From Jiangella asiatica (lineage in GTDB: Bacteria > Actinomycetota > Actinomycetes > Jiangellales > Jiangellaceae), in contig NZ_SMKZ01000001.1 in the NCBI RefSeq assembly GCF_004349065.1, positions 62,001 through 126,000 on the forward strand: DNA of 64,000 nucleotides, given 5' to 3'. Under the pieces are notes generated by a model. It was not told the DNA's origin. It saw only the letters and a list, made by a program, of their open reading frames with translations, and ran no database searches. The position numbers and the translations under genes were made by a program. This document shows positions 52,446 to 64,000 of this stretch, in pieces; the first letter of the stretch is position 1; the number at the start of each line of letters is the position of its first letter.

Positions 52446-53603
52446 GTGGGTGATGAAGCGACGTGGCCCGTGGTGGGCATGGTCGGCGGCGGGCAGCTGG
52501 CCCGGATGACCCAGCCGGCGGCGGTGGCGCTGGGAGTGCGGCTGTCGGTGCTGGTCGCGTCGCCGGAGGAGTCCGCCGCACAGGTGGTCAACGACCCGGT
52601 GGTCGCCGACGAGAAGGCGCTGGCCGACCTGCGCGCGTTCGTCGCCGGCTGCGACGTGGTGACCTTCGACCACGAGCACGTCCCACCCGATCACTTGCGC
52701 GCGCTGGAGGCCGACGGGGTGCTGGTGCGGCCGGGCTCGGCGGCGCTGCTGCACGCCCAGGACAAGGGCGTCATGCGCTCGCGCCTGACCGAACTGGAGG
52801 TTCCGTGCCCGCGGCATCGGGTCGTGGCCTCCCCGGCCGAGGTGGCGGCGTACGCGGCGACGCTGGGCACCGATGTCGTGCTGAAGACCACCCGCGGCGG
52901 CTACGACGGCAAGGGCGTCTGGCTGGTGACGCCGTCGACCCCGGCCGAGGTGGTCGAGGAGCCGTTCCGCGCCGGCGTCCCGGTGCTGGCCGAAGAGCGG
53001 GTGGACTACCGGCGCGAGCTGTCCGCCGTCGTCGCCAGGTCGCCGCACGGGCAGGCCGTCGCCTACCCCGTCGTCGAGTCGGTGCAGCGTGACGGCATCT
53101 GCGTCGAGGTGATCGCGCCGGCGCCGGGCTTGGACGACGACCTCGCCGTCGAAGCGCAGCGGCTGGCCATCTCCGTCGCCGGGTCGCTGGACGTCGTCGG
53201 GGTGCTGGCGGTCGAGCTGTTCGAGACGACCGACGGCCGGCTGCTGGTCAACGAGCTGGCGATGCGGCCGCACAACTCCGGGCACTGGACCATCGACGGC
53301 GCCGTCACCAGCCAGTTCGAGAACCACCTGCGCGCCGTGCTCGACCTGCCGCTTGGCTCGCCCGCGGCCCGGGCGCCGTACACCGTCATGGTCAACGTGC
53401 TCGGCGGCGACCTGCCCGACATCTATCCGACCTACCGGCACGTGCTGGCCCGCGACCCCGGGCTCAAGGTGCACTGGTACGGCAAGGGCGTGCGGCCCGG
53501 CCGCAAGGTCGGCCACGTCACCGCCTACGGCTCCGACCTGACCGACCTGCGCGAACGCGCGTGGCACGCGGCCGACTACATCCGTGGAGTGATCGATGAG
53601 TGA
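52446..53603 (+). CDS. purK: 5-(carboxyamino)imidazole ribonucleotide synthase
   Basis: A 385-residue ATP-grasp enzyme of purine synthesis that makes N5-CAIR from AIR and bicarbonate. The start of the fold is [41 protein letters not shown] and [20 protein letters not shown] are the ATP-grasp and substrate sites. The GTG at 52446 puts the Gly-rich loop near residue 14. It overlaps purE by 8 bp. Confidence 0.95.
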   Translation: MGDEATWPVVGMVGGGQLARMTQPAAVALGVRLSVLVASPEESAAQVVNDPVVADEKALADLRAFVAGCDVVTFDHEHVPPDHLRALEADGVLVRPGSAALLHAQDKGVMRSRLTELEVPCPRHRVVASPAEVAAYAATLGTDVVLKTTRGGYDGKGVWLVTPSTPAEVVEEPFRAGVPVLAEERVDYRRELSAVVARSPHGQAVAYPVVESVQRDGICVEVIAPAPGLDDDLAVEAQRLAISVAGSLDVVGVLAVELFETTDGRLLVNELAMRPHNSGHWTIDGAVTSQFENHLRAVLDLPLGSPAARAPYTVMVNVLGGDLPDIYPTYRHVLARDPGLKVHWYGKGVRPGRKVGHVTAYGSDLTDLRERAWHAADYIRGVIDE

Positions 53604-54129
53604 CATTGCTGGCCTGGTGACGGCGCGCGGCGACGGTGCGCCGCTGGTCGGGATCGTGATGGGCTCCGACTCCGACTGGCCGGTGATGTCCGACGCGGCG
53701 ACTGTCCTGGAGGAGCTCGGCGTGCCGCACGAGGTCGGCGTAGTCTCCGCGCACCGGATGCCGCAGGCCATGCTGTCCTACGGCGCCGCGGCGACGTCGC
53801 GCGGCCTGCGGGTGCTGATCGCCGGCGCCGGCGGTGCCGCGCACCTGCCCGGCATGCTCGCCTCGGTGACGTCGCTGCCGGTGGTGGGCGTTCCCGTGCC
53901 GCTGAAGCACCTCGACGGCATGGACTCCCTGCTGTCGATCGTCCAGATGCCGGCCGGGGTCCCGGTGGCGACGGTGTCCGTCGGCGGCGCCCGCAACGCC
54001 GGCCTGCTGGCCGCCCGCATCCTCGGTGCTGCCGACGACGGGTTGCGTTCCCGGCTCGACTCCTTCCGCGCGTCGCTGGAGGCCGCGGCGACGGCCAAAG
54101 GCGAGGCACTGCGCGCCCGCCTCTCCTGA
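53596..54129 (+). CDS. purE: N5-carboxyaminoimidazole ribonucleotide mutase
   Basis: A 177-residue class I PurE converting N5-CAIR to [24 protein letters not shown] is the phosphate-binding signature; [15 protein letters not shown] holds the catalytic His; [16 protein letters not shown] and [20 protein letters not shown] follow. The C-terminus is extended by about 15 residues. Translation is probably coupled to purK. Confidence 0.95.
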   Translation: MSDIAGLVTARGDGAPLVGIVMGSDSDWPVMSDAATVLEELGVPHEVGVVSAHRMPQAMLSYGAAATSRGLRVLIAGAGGAAHLPGMLASVTSLPVVGVPVPLKHLDGMDSLLSIVQMPAGVPVATVSVGGARNAGLLAARILGAADDGLRSRLDSFRASLEAAATAKGEALRARLS

Positions 54130-54284
54130 CCCCGCCGTCCACACCCGCCGCGGCGCTACGGCGGATGCCGGCACCGAGTGCTGGGCGACGGGCGTTGTCC
54201 ACAGCCGACGGGTCGCGTCGGAGGTCGTCCACATTCGCCCGAGTCGGCCTGGCGCGGGCAGTCGGAAGAACACAGGCTGGGCAC

Positions 54285-55277
54285 ATGCCCGACCTGCTGC
54301 GTCACGTCCCCGACGACATCGCGGAGCTGCTCGCTCGTGGGCACGGGATCGTCCATGTCACCGACGCGCGCCCGGCCGGTGTGGTGCCCAGCCGGCTGAC
54401 CCGCCTGGTGCGCTCGGGCCGGCTCGTCCGGCTGGCTCCCGGCTGCTACGCGGACACCGCCGCTTTCGACGCCGAGCCGCCCTGGGAGCGCTTCCGGCTC
54501 CGTGCTCGAGCGTTCGCGCTCTCCGCCGGGCCGACGACGTTCCTGACCAGCTGGGCCGCGGTCGCCACCTGGGGGTTGCCCACCGCCGGCCGGCCGCCCG
54601 AGCGGGTACGCGCGGTCCGTTCCAGTGCCACCGGGTCCAGCGTTCGGTACACCAAGTGCGGCGACATCAGGATCGCGCCGATTCCGCTCGGGCAGGCGCG
54701 CCGCCACGCGGGCATCGGCATCATGTGCCCGGAGTGGGCGGTTGCCGACGCGGCCCGATCTGGCCCGTTGCCGGCGGCGTTGGTCGCCGCCGACGCGGTG
54801 GCGCGGCAGGGGGCGGACCTCGGCGAGACCGTCCGGGCGATGGCCGGCTGGCCGGGCGTTCACCGTGCCCGGTGGGTGTCCCACCACGCCGACCCCCTCG
54901 CGGAGTCGCCGATGGAGACACTGGGCCGGTTCACGTGCCTCCAGTTCGGGCTGCCCATGCCGGTCAGCAACGCCTGGGTGGGTGCGGACGGCCCGGAGTT
55001 CCGGGTGGACGGGCTCTGGCCGCATCACGGTGTGGTGTTCGAGGCCGACGGCGCGGTGAAGTATGACAACCGACCGGATGCCTCGCGGATCGTGGCACGC
55101 CAGGGCAAGCGCGAGTGGCGGTTGCGCCGCGCCGGGCTGGAGATCGTGCGCTTTGGCTGGGACCTGGCCTGGCGGGGCCGCGCGCCGTTAGCTCGTACTC
55201 GAATTTCTTGCTCATACCGGCTACCGGCGCGCGGTATGAGCAAGAAAATCGAGTACGAGCACATCCGGCGCGGATGA
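54285..55277 (+). CDS. AbiEi-like/DUF559-type protein with altered C-terminus
   Basis: A 330-residue protein of an actinobacterial family combining an N-terminal AbiEi-antitoxin-like winged helix (VTDARPAGVVPSRLTRLVRS and GRLVRLAPGCYAD) with a C-terminal nuclease-like DUF559 fold (FRVDGLWPHHGVVFEADGAV, KYD, RRAGLEIVRFGWDLAWR). No partner toxin is beside it, so a toxin-antitoxin role is unproven. The last 29 codons or so (after RAPLAR) are read through a long palindrome and do not look like family sequence. Confidence 0.75.
   Translation: MPDLLRHVPDDIAELLARGHGIVHVTDARPAGVVPSRLTRLVRSGRLVRLAPGCYADTAAFDAEPPWERFRLRARAFALSAGPTTFLTSWAAVATWGLPTAGRPPERVRAVRSSATGSSVRYTKCGDIRIAPIPLGQARRHAGIGIMCPEWAVADAARSGPLPAALVAADAVARQGADLGETVRAMAGWPGVHRARWVSHHADPLAESPMETLGRFTCLQFGLPMPVSNAWVGADGPEFRVDGLWPHHGVVFEADGAVKYDNRPDASRIVARQGKREWRLRRAGLEIVRFGWDLAWRGRAPLARTRISCSYRLPARGMSKKIEYEHIRRG
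55191..55260. repeat. Long palindrome inside the 3' end of the AbiEi-like gene
   Basis: Arms of 29 bases (55191-55219 and 55232-55260) pair at 28 positions around a 12-base loop; the left arm begins GCTCGTACTCGAATTTC. It is AT-richer than its surroundings and is read through by the AbiEi-like frame, which stops 17 bp after it. Confidence 0.8.
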
Positions 55278-55397
55278 AGGAGCTCGGCCGGCCCGAGAAA
55301 TTCGGTTGCGCGGGCGCTGGGGTGGGCGGTTAGGCTGCGCCCAGCACGTTGTCAGAGTCCAGCGGGAACGCTGGCGATACGGAGGGAGGGCGGACCG

Positions 55398-55484
55398 ATG
55401 GCTGCCATCCAGTGGCGGCGCGCCGTCGCGTGCGCGCCAGACGCCCTTCACATCGCCGTTCCCGCCGGCGGTCGCCGACGCTGA
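55398..55484 (+). CDS. Possible small upstream ORF before the RIO kinase
   Basis: A 28-codon frame (begins MAAIQWRRAVACAPDALHI) with a very strong purine-rich site GGAGGGAGGG before its ATG. It ends 46 bp before the RIO kinase GTG. No family match is recognised. It could regulate the kinase gene or be translated by chance. The remainder of the 253-bp gap shows nothing else. Confidence 0.3.
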   Translation: MAAIQWRRAVACAPDALHIAVPAGGRRR

Positions 55485-55530
55485 GGCTTGCGCACCAGGT
55501 GGGAACCTCCCTCGTCAGGAGACCACCGCA

Positions 55531-56502
55531 GTGCACGACAACGAGATCTTCTCCCGGATGCGCCCGCGCGGGCGCGCCACCACCCGCGAAGAGCGCGCCG
55601 AGGTCGCCGAGCGCAGCCTCGACGACGCCTTCGCCGAGTACACCGCCCGCTACGGCCTGACCGTCGGCAGCAACGGCGACGGCCACGACGGCGCCGGGCC
55701 GAACCACGACGGGCCGCCGTCTGGGGACCGCTGGTCCACGTGGGACGAGTCCGCCGCCGGCGAGCGCGGGCCGCGGCCGTACCCGGACTGGCTGGTCACG
55801 GAGCTGGCCGCCGTCGACACCGAGCTCGGTGTGCTGAAGACCGGCAAGGAGGCCGACGTGTTCCTGCTGGAGCGCGCCGTCCCCGGCACCGACCGGGCCA
55901 CGCTGATGGCCGCCAAACGCTACCGTGACCTGCAGCATCGAATGTTCCACCGGGACGCCGGCTACCTGGAGGGGCGGCGCGACAAGGAGTCGCGCATCAA
56001 CCGCGCCATGTCGAAGCGGACCGCGTTCGGCCGCGAGGCCATCGCCGGCCAGTGGGCGTACGCGGAGTTCGCCGCGTTGTCCGCGCTCTGGTCGGCCGGT
56101 GTCGCGGTGCCGTATCCGGTGCAGATCCTCGGCACCGAGCTGCTCATGGAGTTCGTGGGCGACGACGACGGCGTGGCGGCGCCGCGGCTGGCTCAGCTCC
56201 GGCCGGGCCCCGACGAGCTGGAGCATCTGTGGGAGCAGCTCGTGCACAACCTCGAGCTGATGGCGCTGGCCGGCTACGCGCACGGCGACCTGTCGGCGTA
56301 CAACCTGCTCGTCGAGGACGGCCGGCTGGTGGTCATCGACGTGCCGCAGATCGTGGACGTCATCGGCAACCCGCACGGGCGCTCGTTCCTGGATCGCGAC
56401 GTGCGCAACATCGGCGGCTGGTTCACCGCCCGCGGCCTGCATCCTGGCCGCGTCGACGACCTCGGCCGGGCCCTCGCCGCCGACGCCCGCCTCGGCGGCT
56501 GA
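55531..56502 (+). CDS. RIO-family serine kinase
   Basis: A 323-residue RIO1-like kinase. After a charged, disordered N-terminus (about 1-80), the ATP site is LGVLKTGKEADVFLLE with the Lys in LMAAKRYRD; the catalytic loop is YAHGDLSAYNLLVED and the metal loop VVIDVPQIVD. RIO kinases act in ribosome maturation in archaea and eukaryotes; the bacterial role is unknown. AGGAG lies 10 bases before the GTG start. Confidence 0.9.
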   Translation: MHDNEIFSRMRPRGRATTREERAEVAERSLDDAFAEYTARYGLTVGSNGDGHDGAGPNHDGPPSGDRWSTWDESAAGERGPRPYPDWLVTELAAVDTELGVLKTGKEADVFLLERAVPGTDRATLMAAKRYRDLQHRMFHRDAGYLEGRRDKESRINRAMSKRTAFGREAIAGQWAYAEFAALSALWSAGVAVPYPVQILGTELLMEFVGDDDGVAAPRLAQLRPGPDELEHLWEQLVHNLELMALAGYAHGDLSAYNLLVEDGRLVVIDVPQIVDVIGNPHGRSFLDRDVRNIGGWFTARGLHPGRVDDLGRALAADARLGG

Positions 56503-56513
56503 GCCACGACCAG

Positions 56514-56551
56514 CAGGGCGCCGCTACCCACCGGCGGGTAGCGGCGCCCTG
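56514..56551. terminator. Strong bidirectional stem-loop between convergent genes
   Basis: Arms CAGGGCGCCGCTACCC and GGGTAGCGGCGCCCTG (16 bp, perfect) enclose a 6-base loop; an outer CGACCA/TGGTCG pair lengthens the stem beyond a small internal loop. It lies between the RIO kinase stop and the subtilase stop. Confidence 0.8.
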
Positions 56552-56566
56552 GTGGTCGCCATCGGA

Positions 56567-61009
<4,443 letters not shown>

Positions 61010-61199
61010 GCGGGCTCCTTACATGGCGAGCCCGCCGCGCACCGGGGGTGTGGTGCGGGCGGGCCGGTGAGACGCAAGGGGGGAGATGCGACGAGGACGT
61101 GTCGTCGACCTCGCGACAGCGCATCCATCACGGGCCCCCTCCGTGCGGGTCGAGCTGCCGCCCGCTCGGGGTGGCGGCGCTGTCACGAGTATGCGGGCG

Positions 61200-61236
61200 A
61201 ACCTAGACGAACCTGTCACCACTGTCAATGGTGACA
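61200..61236. promoter_or_regulatory. Subtilase promoter embedded in a regulator-type palindrome
   Basis: On the minus strand TTGACA (61228-61223) and TAGGTT (61205-61200) are 17 bp apart, a near-consensus housekeeping promoter giving a 5' leader of about 185 bases for the subtilase. The -35 lies between the arms of a perfect 8-bp inverted repeat, TGTCACCA (61214-61221) and TGGTGACA (61229-61236). A repressor bound there would block the promoter; the adjacent TrmB-type protein is the natural candidate. Confidence 0.65.
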
Positions 61237-61259
61237 TTAGGCTGGCATCCGTGGACACC

Positions 61260-62057
61260 ATGTCGAACATGGCCGGACTGGTCGATCTCGGGTTGACCCG
61301 GTACGAAGCCCGCGCCTACCTGGCGCTCATCGGCCGCCGCGACGGCACCCCAGCCGAGATCGCGCGGATGGCGTCCATTCCCCGGCAGCGGGCCTACGAC
61401 GTGCTCGCCTCGCTGTCCGAGCGAGGCCTCGTGCTGCCGGTGCCCGGGCACGGGGTCCGCTACCGGGCGCAACCGCCGGACCACGTGACCGAACTGCTCA
61501 TCGCCGTGCGCCGGCGCGAGCTCGACCGGCTGGCACGTGGCGCCACCGACATGGCCGCCGATCTGAGCGCGCTGTACCAGCGCGGCCAGGACCTCGGGAA
61601 GCCGCTGGACTACGTCGAGGTGTTGCGCGATCGCGAGCACGCAGTCGAGCGGGTGCAGAAGCTGTGGGCCGAAGCCAGTCGCGAGGTGCTGACACTCGTC
61701 CACCCGCCCTACCTCGGCGCATCCAGCCCGCAGGACACCGTCGTACCGCCGGGCATCGTGCAACGGGCCATCTACGAGCTGGCCACCCTCGACGACCCGC
61801 GGATGGCCGCGCAGATCAGCGGCTATGCGGCGCTCGGCGAGCAGATCCGGCTCACGACGGTGCTGCCGCTCAAGCTCACGATCGTCGACGGCAGATCGGT
61901 GGCGTTCAACATGCCCGACCCGTCCGAGGCCGACGGCTCCGTCACCACCCTCGTCGTCCAGCACGAGGCGCTGGCCGCGACGCTGAAGATCGCGTTCGAG
62001 AGCCTGTGGGCCGGCGCCCGCCCGCTAGCCGACGTGCTGGCCGCGCGGTCCTACTGA
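61260..62057 (+). CDS. TrmB-family transcriptional regulator
   Basis: A 265-residue regulator. The N-terminal TrmB winged helix is LVDLGLTRYEARAYLALIGR, then PAEIARMASIPRQRAYDVLA; a coiled linker (RRRELDRLARGATDMAADL) leads to a C-terminal effector domain (DREHAVERVQKLWAEASREV). Sugars are the usual ligands in archaea; here the ligand is unknown. It is divergent from the S8 protease. An ATG at 61260 is used; a GTG at 61251 is also possible. Confidence 0.88.
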   Translation: MSNMAGLVDLGLTRYEARAYLALIGRRDGTPAEIARMASIPRQRAYDVLASLSERGLVLPVPGHGVRYRAQPPDHVTELLIAVRRRELDRLARGATDMAADLSALYQRGQDLGKPLDYVEVLRDREHAVERVQKLWAEASREVLTLVHPPYLGASSPQDTVVPPGIVQRAIYELATLDDPRMAAQISGYAALGEQIRLTTVLPLKLTIVDGRSVAFNMPDPSEADGSVTTLVVQHEALAATLKIAFESLWAGARPLADVLAARSY

Positions 62058-62085
62058 TCGATCGACCGCGGCGAGCGGAACGGAG

Positions 62086-62517
62086 TCAGATGCCGAGGCG
62101 AGGGCTTTCGATCGCGGGGCAGGCGTCCATGACCACCTCGAGGCCGACGGCCTTGGCACGTTCCGCGGCGGCCTCGTCGATGACGCCGAGCTGTAGCCAC
62201 ACCGCCTCGATGCCCAGCCGCTCCCGCTCGGCGATGGCGTCGTCGACCACCTCGCCGACCCGCTGGCTGTTCACGAAGCAGTCGACGACGGCGACCGGCG
62301 CCGGCACGTCGGCCAGCCGCTTGTAGCCGGTCATGCCCAGAGTGTCCTCGCCGCGCAGGTTGACCGGCACGATCGTCATGCCGAGGCCGTCGCGGACGTA
62401 CTGCGAGACGCCGTAGGCCGGCCGGGCACGGTTGGTGGACAGCCCGACGACGGCCCAGGTGGCGGGCGTGGTGAGGAGCCGTCGGACGGTGGCGGGATCG
62501 TTCGTGTGCGTGCTCAC
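62086..62517 (-). CDS. CoA-binding domain protein (YccU-like)
   Basis: A 143-residue Rossmann-fold protein. TWAVVGLSTNRARPAYGVSQ is the CoA-phosphate-binding loop; MTIVPVNLRGEDTLGMTGYK, AVVDCFVNSQRVGEVVDDAI and IEAVWLQLGVIDEAAAERAK complete the single domain. Binding of CoA is known for the family; function is not. The GTG at 62517 overlaps a TGA in the frame of the preceding ATPase (GTGA), which supports this start over a GTG at 62526. Confidence 0.88.
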   Translation of the reverse strand: MSTHTNDPATVRRLLTTPATWAVVGLSTNRARPAYGVSQYVRDGLGMTIVPVNLRGEDTLGMTGYKRLADVPAPVAVVDCFVNSQRVGEVVDDAIAERERLGIEAVWLQLGVIDEAAAERAKAVGLEVVMDACPAIESPRLGI

Positions 62518-64000
62518 CCGGTCCACCGTATGTCGGCGCCAAGGGTGACCTGCAAAGCGACCGGGTGAGTGGAGCGGCGCCCTCTGCGTCGACGTCCAGG
62601 GTGCCCGGCCGGTACGACGACATCCACGTCCGCATCAGCTCGACTCGTGCGGCGTTGGCCTCGTTGCCGACGACGACGGGCTCCTCGTTGTAGGCCATGG
62701 TGTCCGAGCGCCGGCGCAGCTTGATGTACAGGCCGGACGCCTCGATGGCGTAGCGCTCCATGTCGTCCTGGAGGGCGCCGACCACGGTGATGTTGTGGTC
62801 GTTGCCGATGCGTTCGAACAGCGCGACGGCCTCGCGGCGGTGCTGCTTGCCGAGGTTGCGGCCGAGCTCGTCGAGGATGAGCAGCAGCGGACGGTCGGCG
62901 CCGCGGGCCAGCGCCGCCGCGCAGACCAGCTTGACCGCCTTCTCGTCCATCTGCGCGGTGTTGCTGCGCAGGGTGTACGCCGACATCCGCTGGCCCTCCG
63001 CCCGCCGCCATGTGGGGCTGACGGTCCACCGCCATGGCTTGTCCGGCTCCGACGGCGGCTCGGGCTCGGGGAAGTCCAACCCGGCGCCGTAGCCGCCGTA
63101 CTCCTGGTCGAGCCGGTTGAACTCGGCGGCGACCTTCTTCAGCATCGCCTTGATGCCCGAGGCGAGCGACGTGCGGTGCGCGCGGGCGGTCTGTTCGGCC
63201 TCGCTGTGCCCGAGCCGGGCGGCGGCGAGGTCGGAGGTGCGCCGGGCCCGCTGGTCAGTGATCTGGGTGAGCTGGTGCTGGTCGTGCTCCTCGGTGTCGT
63301 CGAGGTGGGTGTCGAGCGCCCGCTGCAGCGGCGCGACCAGCGCGACCCGCGCCTCCAGGCTGCCGCCGACCCAGTTCTGGGTGACCAGCAGCTCGCGCAG
63401 CTCTGCGGTCAGCTCGTCCGGCGCGGTGCCGGGCGGGAAGCAGCGGACGGCCACCTCGTTGGTGAGCCGGGTGGCCGCTTCGTCCCAGTCGGCGGTGGTG
63501 CGGCCCTGGACGTCGTCGTCGAGATCCAGGAGGTGCCGGCGGGCCGCGTCGGGGGAGTCGCCCCAGGCCTTCTCGCGGTCGAGCAGGCCGATGGCGTCGC
63601 GCTGGGAGGTCAGGTCCAGCCGCCGCGCCTCGTGCTCGGCGAGCGTATGAGTCAACCGCTTGCGGGTGTCGCGCAGGCTGGTGACCCGCTCCTCGCGGGA
63701 GTTGTGCACGCCCAGCTCACGGGCGTACGCATCCTCGGCGTCGACCAGCTCCGGGACCAGTGCGTCGCGGCGGTCCTGGCGCTCGACACCGGACTCGCGC
63801 AGCTCGCCGATCTCCTTCTGGACGGCGTCGGCGCGCTCGGCGGCGTCAGCGGCCCGCACGCGCGCCTCCGCCCGAGCCAGCGCGGCGCGCGCCTGCTCGA
63901 CGACGGTGCCGGCGTCCTCCAGGGCGGCCGCGGCGGCGTCGTGGTCGGCGGTCGCGGCGGCGACGCGGGCCGGCTGCCCGGTGATCGGCTCGGCGAACCC
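62514..64000 (-). CDS. SMC-like coiled-coil ATPase, C-terminal part, with probable frameshift
   Basis: The visible ~480 residues start in long coiled coils (AERADAVQKEIGELRESGVE, RKRLTHTLAEHEARRLDL) and end in an ABC/SMC head lobe: SAYTLRSNTAQMDEKAVKLV as a signature-like helix, PLLLILDELGRNLGKQ as Walker B, and ITVVGALQDDMERYAIEASG after it. The Walker A half is outside the window. The head frame has no nearby stop and runs on to 62051 under the CoA-binding gene, whereas a one-base shift near 62.57 kb leads to HPVALQVTLGADIRWTG and a TGA at 62514. Such ATPases occur in chromosome-maintenance and defence loci. Confidence 0.65.

Noticed and set aside
24339-55260. CRISPR array or integron explanation for the repeats
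   Set aside because: The elements are inverted, not direct, repeats, are widely spaced, have different cores, and no cas or integrase genes are present.
62051-62513. C-terminal extension of the SMC-like ATPase under the CoA-binding gene
   Set aside because: The translation is Arg/Gly/His-rich noise in a shadow frame of an intact gene. A frameshift near 62.57 kb explains the missing stop.

Overview
The window comes from a high-GC actinobacterium. Signs of this are GTG starts, 4-bp ATGA/GTGA gene overlaps, an F420/PPOX-family oxidoreductase, an acyl-CoA carboxylase epsilon subunit, and a gene set that recurs around Mycobacterium tuberculosis Rv3275c-Rv3308 (purE, purK, a GtrA protein, a PH-domain protein, birA, accD5, accE, maf, accA3, lpdA, deoD, pmmB), partly reordered here. 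No rRNA, tRNA, CRISPR array, phage or insertion sequence was recognised. The genus cannot be fixed from the sequence alone.

Layout. 1-3.5 kb: phosphate acetyltransferase (cut by the window edge), two membrane proteins, a PspC protein and a uridine-kinase-like P-loop protein, all on the minus strand. 3.5-7.4 kb: a copper resistance operon (CsoR repressor with two operator-like palindromes, CopZ, a secreted His-rich protein, CopA). 7.4-15.6 kb: a CapA-type lipoprotein, a full-length and a half-length aldehyde dehydrogenase coupled to deoC and an XRE regulator, phosphomannomutase and purine nucleoside phosphorylase, i.e. nucleoside/deoxyribose salvage. 15.6-18.8 kb: a sugar ABC importer (binding protein and two permeases). 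18.8-24.3 kb: lspA, lpdA, NUDIX, a Gly-rich membrane protein, an AlkZ-like DNA glycosylase and a PPOX oxidoreductase. 24.4-31.6 kb: biotin-carboxylase/BCCP subunit, an ECF sigma factor with a membrane partner, and a MerR-controlled acyl-CoA dehydrogenase/carboxylase pair. With enoyl-CoA hydratase and HMG-CoA lyase at 50-51.8 kb these could make up most of a branched-chain (leucine/isovalerate-type) acyl-CoA degradation route.

31.7-39 kb: maf; a DAACS-family symporter preceded by a short cysteine-type leader peptide; and a tightly coupled three-gene exopolysaccharide locus whose parts resemble a condensed ica/pga system (small membrane protein; deacetylase-synthase fusion; acyltransferase-GH18 hydrolase fusion). 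39-46.5 kb: DUF885 peptidase, accE, a Tat-exported phosphoesterase, the carboxylase beta subunit and divergent ppc. 46.6-56.5 kb: birA, PH-domain protein, adenylate cyclase, a NUDIX relic, a sugar nucleotidyltransferase, purK/purE, an AbiEi/DUF559-like protein and a RIO kinase. 56.5-64 kb: a very large secreted subtilase divergent from a TrmB-type regulator, a CoA-binding protein, and the 3' part of an SMC-like ATPase with an apparent frameshift near its end.

The most unusual structural signal is a set of long intergenic inverted repeats (about 17-37 bp arms) at 24.3, 28.7, 30.0, 31.6, 32.4, 46.5, 49.3 and 55.2 kb. Six of them share TGATC-type ends. They lie between genes in every orientation and some overlap stop codons.
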